DNA from: Ramlibacter henchirensis
Lineage (GTDB): Bacteria; Pseudomonadota; Gammaproteobacteria; Burkholderiales; Burkholderiaceae_C
Assembly: GCF_004682015.1 (NCBI RefSeq)
Contig: NZ_SMLM01000001.1
Location: 1,984,001-2,048,000, forward strand
Direction: 5' to 3'
DNA length: 64,000 nucleotides
Below are positions 1-8,800 of this stretch, in pieces; position 1 is the stretch's first letter; each line of letters starts with the position of its first letter. Under the pieces are notes generated by a model that was not told the origin of the DNA, did not search any database, and worked only from the letters and a program-made list of their open reading frames with translations. Both the position numbers and the translations under genes were made by a program.

Positions 1-58
1 CGACGGCATCGAGTGGGACGGCGTGCGCGACCGCCTGCAGCGCGCGGCCGCCGCATGA
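1..58 (+). CDS. C-terminal end of an unidentified protein (partial)
   Basis: The first codons of the window read DGIEWDGVRDRLQRAAAA followed by TGA at 56-58. The frame is chosen because its residues look like a normal soluble C-terminus; the alternative frame running to a TAA at 67-69 is arginine-rich and looks like a shadow. Too little is present to name a family. Confidence 0.4.
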   Translation, partial: DGIEWDGVRDRLQRAAAA

Positions 59-99
59 GCGCTCGCTAAACTACCCCAAGCTTTCCGACGGAGATCCCC

Positions 100-1047
100 A
101 TGCCTTTCCCGCTGCGCCGTGCGCTGCTCACGGCCGCCTGTGCCTTGCCCATCGTGCTCGCCGCCTGCGGCGGCGGCGACATCGTGTCGGAGTTCCAGCC
201 GACCCGGGTGGTGGCGTTCGGCGACGCGTTCGCTGACGCCGGCCAGCGCGGCGTGCGCTACACGATCAACGACGCCGGCGCGACGAACTGGACGCAGCAA
301 CTGGCCGGCCGCTATGGGCTCACGCTGGCGCCGAGCAACGGCGGAGGCACTTCCTTCGCGACGGGCAGCGCGCGCATATCGGTGCGGCCGGACGCAGGCG
401 GTGACGCAGCCACTCCCAGCATCACCGAGCAGATCGGCACCTTCCTCGCGGCCGGCGCCCCCGGCTCCGGTGACCTGGTGGTCCTGGCGGGCGGCGTGGC
501 GGACATCCTGGTGCAGATGGCGGCCTTGAACGCTGGATCGCAGTCGCAGGCCCAGGCCATCGAGGCCGTGAGGCAGGCGGGCCGCGAGCTCGGCGCGCAG
601 GCGCGCCGGCTGGTCGATGCGGGCGCCGACCGCCTGATCGTCGTCGGCCCCTACAACCTGGGCCGCTCGCCCTGGGCCAAGGGCAGGGGCCAGGAAGGCT
701 TCGTGGAGTCGCTCACCACCGAGTTCAACAACGCGCTGAAGATCTCGATCGCCAACCTGGGCGCCAACGTGCTCTACGTCGACGCGGCGCTCCACTTCAA
801 CCTGGTGACCGCCGCGCCAGCCGGCTTCGGCTTCACCGACGTGACCACCGTGGCCTGCAACTCGGTCGACGCCGGCGCGGGCATCGGCATCGGTGCCGGC
901 CAGGTCAACTCCGCCCTCTGCACGGGTGGCACGCTGGCGACGGGCGCTCCCGGCACGACGCTGTTCGCGGACCCGGTGTACTTCACGCCCGCGGGCAACG
1001 TGTCCTTCGGCAACTACGCCTTCGACCGCGCGCGCGAGCGCTGGTGA
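100..1047 (+). CDS. SGNH/GDSL-hydrolase-like lipoprotein lacking the catalytic residues
   Basis: A 315-residue protein with a lipoprotein signal peptide (lipobox LAAC, Cys23) and an SGNH/GDSL-type fold suggested by the order of conserved blocks. Block I, normally GDSL with the nucleophilic Ser, reads GDAF (41-44). Block III, normally GxND, reads GVAD (132-135). The final DxxH block reads DPVY (291-294). So Ser, Asn and His of the active site are replaced by Ala, Ala and Tyr, while the surrounding glycines and Asp are kept. It is probably a surface or periplasmic lipoprotein that no longer hydrolyses esters; a binding or structural role is inference. Its 3' end overlaps the convergent SemiSWEET gene by 34 bases. 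Confidence 0.75.
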   Translation: MPFPLRRALLTAACALPIVLAACGGGDIVSEFQPTRVVAFGDAFADAGQRGVRYTINDAGATNWTQQLAGRYGLTLAPSNGGGTSFATGSARISVRPDAGGDAATPSITEQIGTFLAAGAPGSGDLVVLAGGVADILVQMAALNAGSQSQAQAIEAVRQAGRELGAQARRLVDAGADRLIVVGPYNLGRSPWAKGRGQEGFVESLTTEFNNALKISIANLGANVLYVDAALHFNLVTAAPAGFGFTDVTTVACNSVDAGAGIGIGAGQVNSALCTGGTLATGAPGTTLFADPVYFTPAGNVSFGNYAFDRARERW

Positions 1048-1319
1048 TCCGCGGCGCCGGCTGAGCCGTAACGCAGCTTCATCGCCAGGATCGCCAGCGC
1101 CAGGGCCAGCGTGACGCCGTTGGCGATCACCAGCGGCCAGGCGCGCAGCAGCAGCCCGTACGCGAGCCACAGCGCCACGCCGGTCGCGAACACGCTGTAC
1201 ATCCCCAGCGAGATGCCGCGCACGTCGCGGCTGCGGAACGTCAGCCACGCCTGCGGCACGAAGCTGCAGGTGGTCAGGAAGGCCGCCAGGTAGCCGACCC
1301 ATTCGATCCAGCCCGGCAT
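1014..1319 (-). CDS. SemiSWEET-type sugar transporter
   Basis: A 101-residue membrane protein with three predicted transmembrane helices (about 6-24, 38-58, 61-81) and the PQ motif (VPQAW at 21-25) of the SemiSWEET/PQ-loop family, bacterial half-transporters that dimerise to move sugars such as sucrose or glucose. The start ATG at 1319-1317 overlaps the dacB stop as TGATG, so translation is probably coupled to dacB. The last 34 bases overlap the 3' end of the convergent lipoprotein gene. The substrate cannot be read from sequence. Confidence 0.85.
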   Translation of the reverse strand: MPGWIEWVGYLAAFLTTCSFVPQAWLTFRSRDVRGISLGMYSVFATGVALWLAYGLLLRAWPLVIANGVTLALALAILAMKLRYGSAGAADHQRSRARSKA

Positions 1320-2701
1320 CACCGCTCCTGTCCCGTCCAGGCCAGCAGCGTCTCGATCACCGGCCGCAGCTGGTGCGCGTTCGGATGGTTGGCGATGGCC
1401 ACCACCACGTAGCGGCGGCCGCTCGCGGCGTGCACGTAGCCCGCCACGCCGAAAACGTCGCGCAGGCTGCCGGTCTTCAGGTGCGCCGCGGCCGTGGCCC
1501 GCGCGCGCCGCATGGTGCCGTCGACGCCCGCGGCGGGCAGCGAAGCGACCAGCTCCGGCATCAGCGGCGAAGCCCACGCGTACTGCAGCAGGCGCGCGAG
1601 CTGCGCCGCCGTCGCGCGCTCGTCGCGCGAGAGGCCGGAACCGTTGTCGAAGACGGGCGTGTCCGCCCCGATGCGCTCGCGCCACCAGCCTCGCAGCAAC
1701 TCGCGCGAGGATTCGCGGTTGCCTTGCCCGCGCAGCTGCAGGCTCAGCGTCAGGAAGACCTGCTGCGCCATCACGTTGTTGCTGAACTTGTTGATGTCGC
1801 GCACCACCTCCGCGAGCGGCGGCGACACATGCTCGAACACCGGCACCAGGCCGACCGGCACGCGGCCCTCGCGCACCTGGCCCTCCAGCGTGCCGCCCAC
1901 TTCCTGCCACAGACCGGCGACGGCGCGTGCCGCATGGCTGGCTGGATCGGCGAAGGCCACGGCCCAGCTGCGCTCGCCGCAGGCGGCCGGGTAGCTGCCG
2001 TTCCAGCGCGGCCGCAGCGGATCGCTGAAGTCGGGGCGCAGCGTGCTGCGCCAGTCGCCGCATTCGCCGGTGGACAGCGGCAGTTGCGCCGGCCACTGCA
2101 CGCCGGCCAGCGGCGGATCGGCGGCCACGCGCGCCTGTCCCAGCGCGATCTGCGGCGTGAAGTTCAGGACCACCGAGCGGAAGTTCAGCAGCAGGGCGTC
2201 GGGGGCCGCGTTGTAAGGCCGCAGCGGTTCGCCGTCGAAGGCGGAGGGGTCGGTCGGAAGCGGCTCGAAGGCGGTGCGGTCCAGGAGGATGTCGCCCGCG
2301 ATGCGGTCGATGCCGAGGGCGCGCAGCCGCCGCAAGAGCAGCCACAGCCGCTCCAGCACCAGCTTGGGATCGCCCTGTCCCTTGATGTAGACGTTGCCTT
2401 GCAGCGTGCGGTCGACCACCGGGCCGTCCACGAACACCGGGGTCGCCCAGGTGAAGGCGGGGCCGAGCATTTCGAGCGCCGCGAAGGTGGTGGCGAGCTT
2501 GGCGATCGAAGCCGGATTCACCGGCTCCTGCGCGCGGTGGCTGAGGCGGGGCGGCGCCGCGGGATTCACGTCCGTGACCAGCAGCGTCACCGAATCGCGC
2601 GGAACCTTGGCACGCGCCAGTGCGATGTCGATCTCGGGCGGCAGCGACTGCGCCAGGGCGCCGCCGCACACGAAGGCGGCCAGGAGCAGCAGGAAACGCA
2701 T
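1319..2701 (-). CDS. dacB: D-alanyl-D-alanine carboxypeptidase/endopeptidase (PBP4 family)
   Basis: A 460-residue S13-family penicillin-binding protein that trims or cleaves peptide cross-links of periplasmic peptidoglycan. It has a signal peptide (cleavage after ALAQ, about residue 18) and the three penicillin-binding motifs: SxxK as SIAK (65-68), SxN as SNN (307-309) and KTG (409-411). Length and motif spacing match PBP4/DacB. It is divergent from tsaB across a 62-base gap and overlaps the downstream SemiSWEET gene by one base, an operon arrangement linking wall turnover with a sugar carrier. Confidence 0.93.
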   Translation of the reverse strand: MRFLLLLAAFVCGGALAQSLPPEIDIALARAKVPRDSVTLLVTDVNPAAPPRLSHRAQEPVNPASIAKLATTFAALEMLGPAFTWATPVFVDGPVVDRTLQGNVYIKGQGDPKLVLERLWLLLRRLRALGIDRIAGDILLDRTAFEPLPTDPSAFDGEPLRPYNAAPDALLLNFRSVVLNFTPQIALGQARVAADPPLAGVQWPAQLPLSTGECGDWRSTLRPDFSDPLRPRWNGSYPAACGERSWAVAFADPASHAARAVAGLWQEVGGTLEGQVREGRVPVGLVPVFEHVSPPLAEVVRDINKFSNNVMAQQVFLTLSLQLRGQGNRESSRELLRGWWRERIGADTPVFDNGSGLSRDERATAAQLARLLQYAWASPLMPELVASLPAAGVDGTMRRARATAAAHLKTGSLRDVFGVAGYVHAASGRRYVVVAIANHPNAHQLRPVIETLLAWTGQER

Positions 2702-2763
2702 CGGTGGATTATCCCGGGCTCGATAATCCGGGGCTTTCCCCAGCGCCCGCGCTTTTTCCTCCC

Positions 2764-3474
2764 TTGAACCTGCTCGCGTTCGACACCAGCACCGAAGCCC
2801 TGAGCATCGCCGTCGCCCACGGCGATGCGCCCGTGCTCGAGTACCTGGGCCGGGGCGGCGCCAACGCCTCGGCCGCGCTGATCCCGCAGGCCATGACCCT
2901 GCTCGGACGCGCCGGCCTCACGCTGCGCGAACTCGACGCGGTGGTGTTCGGTTGCGGGCCGGGGTCTTTCACCGGGCTGCGCACGGCGTGTTCGGTGGCA
3001 CAGGGCCTGGCGCTCGGCGCGGGCGTGCCGGTGCTGCCGGTCGAGACCCTCATGGCCGTCGCCGAAGATGCGCGGCGCCTCATGGGCGCGACCGATGTGC
3101 TGGCCTTGCTCGATGCGCGCATGGATGAGGTGTACGCGGCCCGTTACCGCCACGACGGCCGGCTCTGGCGGCGCGACGGCGACATCGCGCTCACCGCGCC
3201 GCAGGCGCTGCAGCTGCCGCCGGACTCCCTCCTGGCGGGCAACGTCTTCGCGGCATACGGCAGCCGCATCCCGATGGAGGGCCGCCAGGCCGTGGTCACG
3301 ACGCCGCTCGCGGCGGCTCTGCTGAGGCTCGCGCCGGGCCTGCTGGCGGACGGCGAGGGGCGCCCCGCCGAGCAGGCCCTGCCGCTCTATGTGCGTGACA
3401 AGGTGGCGCAGACCACGGCAGAACGCGAGGCGGTCCGCGCGGCGGCGGCTGCGCAGGCCAGAATGTCGCCATGA
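2764..3474 (+). CDS. tsaB: tRNA threonylcarbamoyladenosine biosynthesis protein TsaB
   Basis: A 236-residue ASKHA-fold protein, the partner of TsaD in transferring threonylcarbamoyl to A37 of ANN-decoding tRNAs. The N-terminus NLLAFDTSTE and the motif GPGSFTGLR are typical of TsaB (YeaZ). I place the start at TTG 2764, because family members begin at this point and no ATG or GTG lies close by; the frame stays open further upstream but reads into the divergent dacB promoter region. No strong Shine-Dalgarno is visible. The stop overlaps the rimI start as ATGA, so tsaB, rimI and the glycosylase form one operon. Confidence 0.92.
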   Translation: MNLLAFDTSTEALSIAVAHGDAPVLEYLGRGGANASAALIPQAMTLLGRAGLTLRELDAVVFGCGPGSFTGLRTACSVAQGLALGAGVPVLPVETLMAVAEDARRLMGATDVLALLDARMDEVYAARYRHDGRLWRRDGDIALTAPQALQLPPDSLLAGNVFAAYGSRIPMEGRQAVVTTPLAAALLRLAPGLLADGEGRPAEQALPLYVRDKVAQTTAEREAVRAAAAAQARMSP

Positions 3475-3938
3475 GCGCCGTCCTGGACACCCGCGAAGCG
3501 GCTTTCGAGCCCATGACCGAGGCGCGGCTCGGCCAGGTGCTGCCGATCGAGCGCAGCGCCTACGAGCATCCCTGGACCTCTGGCAACTTCGCCGACTCGC
3601 TGCGCGCGGGCTATGAAGCGCAGCTGCTGTGCGCGGGCGACGAGGTGCTGGGCTACTTCGTGGCGATGAAGGGCGTCGACGAGGTCCACCTGCTCAACCT
3701 GACCGTCGCGCCGCACTTGCAGGGGCAGGGCTGGGGCCGGTTGATGCTGGATGCGCTGGCCATCTGGTCGCGCGGCCAGGGAGCGCAGTGGCTCTGGCTC
3801 GAAGTGCGCGTGGGCAACGTGCGGGCGCAGAAGGTTTATGAGCGCAGCGGCTTCCGGCGCGTGGGCCAGCGCAAGGCGTACTACCCGTCCTCTGCAGGAC
3901 GGCGCGAAGACGCCATCGTGATGAGTCTCAAGCTGTGA
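3471..3938 (+). CDS. rimI: Ribosomal-protein-alanine N-acetyltransferase RimI
   Basis: A 155-residue GNAT-family acetyltransferase expected to acetylate the N-terminal alanine of ribosomal protein S18. The acetyl-CoA binding segment shows the usual pattern V-A-P-x5-G-x-G-x-G-R/L (around residues 78-92), and the C-terminal YEKxGF-like segment appears as [17 protein letters not shown]. It overlaps tsaB by four bases (ATGA) and the following gene by four bases (GTGA). The tsaB-rimI pairing is common in proteobacteria and supports the name. Confidence 0.92.
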   Translation: MSAVLDTREAAFEPMTEARLGQVLPIERSAYEHPWTSGNFADSLRAGYEAQLLCAGDEVLGYFVAMKGVDEVHLLNLTVAPHLQGQGWGRLMLDALAIWSRGQGAQWLWLEVRVGNVRAQKVYERSGFRRVGQRKAYYPSSAGRREDAIVMSLKL

Positions 3939-4720
3939 CGCTGCAACTGGACGAGCGCCGCATCGCGATGCTGCGGGAGATGGGCCTGCGGTTGCTCCCG
4001 CCCGTGTCGGTGGCCGAGGCGACGGGGCGTGAAACCGAAGCTGCCGTCGAAATGCGTGTGGCGACTCTGCCTGATACGCGCGCACCGCAGGCGCTCGCAC
4101 CGGCAGCTTCGCCCGTCGCCGCGCCGCGTGTCCTGGGCGACCGCCCCGCCGGCATCGAATCGCTGGACTGGGAAGACCTGGCGCAAGCGGTCGCCGGTTG
4201 CCGCGCCTGCGGCCTGTGCGAGTCGCGCCGCAACACCGTGTTCGGCGTCGGCCCCGCGCGCGCCGACTGGATGGTGATCGGAGAAGCGCCGGGTGAGAAT
4301 GAGGATCTGCAGGGCGAGCCCTTTGTCGGCCAGGCCGGCAAGCTGCTGGACAACATGCTGCGCGCGGCGGGGCTGGACCGCCGCCGCAACGTCTACATCG
4401 CCAACGTGCTCAAGTGCCGCCCGCCGGGCAACCGCAATCCGGAGCCGCAGGAGGTGGCGCAATGCGAGCCCTTCCTGCGCCGGCAGGTCGCTCTGGTGCA
4501 GCCGCGCGTGATCCTCGCCATGGGCCGGTTCGCCATCCAGACGCTGCTGCAGTCGCAGGAGCCCGTGGGCCGGCTGCGCGGACGCGTTCATCGCTACGAA
4601 GGCGTGCCGGTGGTGGTCACCTACCACCCGGCCTACCTGCTGCGCAACCTGCAGGACAAGGCCAAGGCCTGGGCCGACCTGTGCCTGGCCATGGACCTGA
4701 TGGAAGGCGTGGACGCCTGA
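3935..4720 (+). CDS. Type-4 (iron-sulfur) uracil-DNA glycosylase
   Basis: A 261-residue family 4 uracil-DNA glycosylase, removing uracil from DNA. Motif 1 is GEAPGE (117-122), followed by [16 protein letters not shown]. Cysteines suitable for the 4Fe-4S cluster are C92/C95, C161 and C177, and the HPAYLLR segment near the C-terminus is the family's second active-site motif. About 75 N-terminal residues are low-complexity, as in many betaproteobacterial homologues. The start is GTG 3935, overlapping the rimI stop. It is the last gene of the tsaB-rimI operon and ends convergent to the glycosyltransferase, only four bases away. Confidence 0.9.
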   Translation: MTLQLDERRIAMLREMGLRLLPPVSVAEATGRETEAAVEMRVATLPDTRAPQALAPAASPVAAPRVLGDRPAGIESLDWEDLAQAVAGCRACGLCESRRNTVFGVGPARADWMVIGEAPGENEDLQGEPFVGQAGKLLDNMLRAAGLDRRRNVYIANVLKCRPPGNRNPEPQEVAQCEPFLRRQVALVQPRVILAMGRFAIQTLLQSQEPVGRLRGRVHRYEGVPVVVTYHPAYLLRNLQDKAKAWADLCLAMDLMEGVDA

Positions 4721-4724
4721 ACTG

Positions 4725-5675
4725 CTAAGCCACGAGCGGCCGGTAGGCCTGCGGCCCCAGCGTGCGGTTCGCGTAGTCGATCCCGCACCAGTCGGCGTAC
4801 TGCGCCAGCGTGCGCTCGCGGCCCAGCCCGTACACGCCCAGCGGCTGGCCGGCCAGCAGCGCGCCCAGCCGCGCGCGCGAGCGCTGCTCCAGCTCCCACC
4901 AGCTTTGCGTGCGGCCGGCTTCATGCGCCGCATCCCAGTGCAGCGGGCGCGCCGGCACGCCGGCGCTGCCGTCGTTGTAGAGGTGGTAGACCGGCAGGCC
5001 GGGCATGTGGAAGATGTCCCAGCCGTGCGTGTACAGGCGCGCGGCCAGCGCCTGCTCCTCGCCGTGGAAGTACATCGCCGGGTCGTACGGGAACTCCAGC
5101 GCGAAGCGGCCCGGCGCGAAGAGGCAGCCCGCGCCGAGGTGAAAGCCTGGGACGGGCTCGTCCGTCTCCACGGGCTGTGCCTCGAACGACAGCACCAGGT
5201 GGTCGGCCTCGAAGTTGACCCCCGGCTTCACGACATGCGCCAGAACCTTGTTCGTGGTCGGGCGCGCGACCGGGCGGCCGTTCTCGAAGGCGAAAGCATT
5301 GGGATATGCGGACAGCACCACGCCCTTGCGTCCCGGCGCGAGCGCGCGCGCCTGATCGATCAGCCGCTCGTCCCAGCCGGGCTCGAAGTCCATGTGCGAG
5401 TCCAGCTGCAGGTACCAGTCCTCGCCGTCGTAGAGCGCCATCGCCAGCGTCCGTGCCCAGCAGGGCCCGCGGGCGAACACCGGATCGATTCGCTGGTAGC
5501 TCACGCGGGCAGGCGTCAGCGCGGCCGTGATCGAAGAGACGGCGGGCCCCTGCGGGCTCTGGTCGACGATGGCGAAATGCAGGTCCTGCGGCCGGCGCGC
5601 CTTCTCGTGTGCCCGCCCGAGCGTGAACCCGAGGACCGGGTCGCAGTAGGCGGCGATGCTGACGAAGACGGACAT
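4725..5675 (-). CDS. Glycosyltransferase of the GlcNAc-transferase family (PF11397-type)
   Basis: A 316-residue cytoplasmic glycosyltransferase. The N-terminus (VFVSIAAYCDP), the ARxLAM segment after a GPCWAR motif, and the metal-binding DxD-like QLDSHMDF (about residues 93-100) match the family named UDP-GlcNAc transferase in Pfam, related to eukaryotic Skp1 GlcNAc transferase. A conserved HGEEQALAARLYTHGWD segment (about 222-238) supports this. The acceptor is unknown. The gene is divergent from the exoprotein gene across a 147-base region, so a link to surface glycosylation is possible but is inference only. Confidence 0.8.
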   Translation of the reverse strand: MSVFVSIAAYCDPVLGFTLGRAHEKARRPQDLHFAIVDQSPQGPAVSSITAALTPARVSYQRIDPVFARGPCWARTLAMALYDGEDWYLQLDSHMDFEPGWDERLIDQARALAPGRKGVVLSAYPNAFAFENGRPVARPTTNKVLAHVVKPGVNFEADHLVLSFEAQPVETDEPVPGFHLGAGCLFAPGRFALEFPYDPAMYFHGEEQALAARLYTHGWDIFHMPGLPVYHLYNDGSAGVPARPLHWDAAHEAGRTQSWWELEQRSRARLGALLAGQPLGVYGLGRERTLAQYADWCGIDYANRTLGPQAYRPLVA

Positions 5676-5753
5676 GCGGGGCTGCGCGACGCGGCGCCGT
5701 GACTTTTGCCGCAGGGTTGCCGGATTTCGGAAGCTCGGCTCTCAAGTATGTCA

Positions 5754-5810
5754 AGGACTGCCGTTGTCCTGTCTCGTAACAATATGATACTTTCAATGTC
5801 AACTTTGACA
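5754..5810. promoter_or_regulatory. Two dyad elements in the promoter region of the exoprotein gene
   Basis: Between the divergent glycosyltransferase and exoprotein genes lie AGGAC-N7-GTCCT (5754-5758 and 5766-5770) and TGTCAA-CT-TTGACA (5797-5802 and 5805-5810), the latter a perfect 14-base inverted repeat ending 12 bases before the ATG. An AT-rich stretch, unusual here, lies between them (5779-5796). The second dyad overlaps the likely transcription start or ribosome-binding area, a position typical of a repressor site. The cognate regulator is not evident. Confidence 0.45.
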
Positions 5811-5822
5811 GGTGGCACGGCC

Positions 5823-8800
5823 ATGACGACACGCCAGATCCCCTCCCGGCTCCTTGCCCAGGCAGCCGCGCCCGCTCCGGCCGCGGCTGGCCATCGCCCG
5901 CTGCTGCTGGCCATGGCGTTAGCCGCCGGATTCGCCGCCTCGCCGCCCGCACGGGCGCAGCCGACGGGTGCCCAAGCCATCCATGGCAGCGCCGCGCTCA
6001 AGCCGCAGGGCTCCAGCCTGGTCGTCACCACGACCAATGGCGCGGGCACGCGGCACTCGGCGATCAATTGGCAGAGCTTCAGCATCCCGGGCGGCTCGAC
6101 GACGCACTTCGCCCAGCCGGATGCGGCCAGTACTTCGATCAACCGCGTGATCGGCGCGAACCCGAGCGCGATCTTCGGCACGCTGTCGTCCAACGGCCGG
6201 CTGGTGCTGGTGAACCCCGCCGGCATCACGGTCGGCGCCGGCGCGGTGGTGGACACGGCGGGATTCACCGCCTCCACGCTGCGCATGAGCGATGCCGACG
6301 CGATCGCCGGCCTGCTGCGCTTCGGTGACGGCAGCGTGGCCGGCGCCCTGCGCGTCGATGGCCAGATCCTGGCCCGCGTCGGCGACGTGGTGCTGATCGG
6401 CACCGACGTCCAGGCTGGTTCGCAAGCCGTGATCCAGAGCCCGCAGGGCGCCACCGTGCTGGCCGCGGGACAGAAGGTCGAAGTCACGGGGCGCGGCTTG
6501 GAGGGCATCCGCCTGGAAGTGCAGGCGCCGGCCGACCAGGCGGTGAACCTGGGCACGCTGCAGGGCGACGCGGTCGGCATCTTCGCCGGCACGCTGCGGC
6601 ACAGCGGGCTGGTGAACGCCAGCGCGGCCACGGTGCAGGGCGGCAAGGTGGTACTGCGGGCCGGGGGCGATGCGCTGGTGGACGGCGCCATCGTTGCGAA
6701 GGCCGGCGACCAGGGCGGCAGCATCGACGTCTTCGGCCAGCGGGTGGGTCTGCTCGCCGGCGCGAACCTCGACGCGAGCGGCCAGTCCGGCGGAGGCCAG
6801 GTGCGCGTCGGCGGCGATTACCAGGGCCAGAACGCCGGCGTGCCGAACGCGGCGCGCACGTACGTCGATGCGGCCGCATCGATCAAGGCGGATGCCGTGC
6901 AGCAGGGCGACGGCGGCCGCGTGATCGTCTGGTCGGACGAAGTGACCCGCATGCACGGGCAGATCTCCGCGCGCGGCGGTGCGCAGGGCGGCGACGGCGG
7001 CTTCGCGGAAGTCTCCGGCAAGCAGTACCTGGACTACACCGGCTTGGTGGACCTGCGCGCGCCGCAGGGCGCGACGGGCACGCTGCTGCTGGATCCGCAG
7101 GACGTGACCATCGTGCGTCGCGATCCGAACTTGCTGCTCGACCTGCTCAACGTTGTCACCGGAACCGTCGGCGGCCTTCTCTTCGAACCGGGTTCCGGCC
7201 CCGCCCAGATCGCGGATTCGCATATCAATGCGCAGCTCGCGACCGCCAACGTGATCGTGAAGACCGATTCCGCCGCCGCCGCGAGCGGCATCGGCGGCCA
7301 GATCACGGTCGACGCGGCCGCCATCGTGCAGTGGAGCAACGGCAACGATCTGGCGCTCGAAGCCGACAAGGGTATCGACATCCTGGGCACGATCCAGGGA
7401 TCGGGAACCGGCGCGGGCCTGCACCTGAACGCCAAAAACGGCAGCATTCGGGATGGCGGCACCGGCACCATCATCATGCCGGAGGTCTACGCTTCCGCGA
7501 CCAACGGTTCCGTGGTGCTCACCTCGACCAACCATGCAGTGGGAACCGTCGCGGGCCAGGCCACCGGCACCGGCGCAAGCTTCTCGGTCAACAGCAACCA
7601 GGATCTCGCCGTCGGGACCGTGAACACCGCTTGGGGCGGCGGCACGGGCATCAGCGCCGCGACGGTGCAGGTGTCCTCCGCCAATGATCTGAGTCTTGGC
7701 GCGGCCATCACCGCTTCGGCGGGCGGCAGTGTCACGGCCAAGGCCGGCCGGTACCTCTCGCTCGATGCCGCGATCAACTCGCAAGGCGGCCAAGTCGCGC
7801 TGGAGAGCGGCACGATCGATTCGGAAGGCGCCATCTACATCAACTCCACCGGCACCATCGGCAGCGGCGGCGGGCTGGTGAAGCTGCAGTCGCTGAAATC
7901 CGATGTGGGCGGCAGCAGCCTGCTGGTGCAGGGCGTGGTGGACGCAGGCGCGGGCGGGATCGAAGTCCGCGCCCAGAGCCTCGACGTGATCGGCTCCGGC
8001 GTGTTGAAACGCACCGGCCCCGGCGACATCAACGTCGTCGTGGACGGCCTCAATCTCGCCAACTCCGCGGGCACGTCGCTCCAATCGACCGGCGGGCGGG
8101 TCGTCGTGAACCCGATGACGCCGAATGCTTCGGGCATCGCGCTGGTGGGCATCGGTGGCACGGCGCCGACCGGGAGCTTCGGCCTCGGCGCTGCGGCGCT
8201 GGGCCAGATCGAGGCGAAGACGCTGGTGGTGGGCAACGGCGCCTCGCCGAACGCGATCACCCTGAGCGGCGACATCGCGTTCAACCCGCTCAAGGTGCAG
8301 GAGCTGAGCCTGATCACGTCATCGTCGATCACGCAGAGCACGGGCACGCTGACGGTGGACGGCGTGAACCTGGATGCGAATTCCGTGACGGTTTCCGGAG
8401 CCAATGCGGTCAACCGCGTTTCCGGCCGCTACGACACGGCGTTCACGTTCAACAGCGGCAGCGCGCTGGCCATCGACACCGTCGACGGCATCGCCGGCGT
8501 GCAGCTGCGGTCCGGCAAGGTCGCGCCGGCGTCGCCGCCGTCGGCGACGATCACGAGCGGGGGCAAGCTGACGGTCAACCAGGTGATCACCGGCGATGTC
8601 GTCCAACTGAGCGCCATGGGCCCGAGCCCCGCCGGCGGCGTGGACCTGATCGCCAACGTGATCGCCGGCAACCTGGTCTCGCTGACCAGCGGCAGCAGCG
8701 TCGTGGTCCAGTCCACCTCACTCGTGAGCGCGCCCACGATCCAGTTCAACGCGCCGCAGACGGACGTGTACGGCAAGGTCAAGCCGGGCGGACTCGGCGC

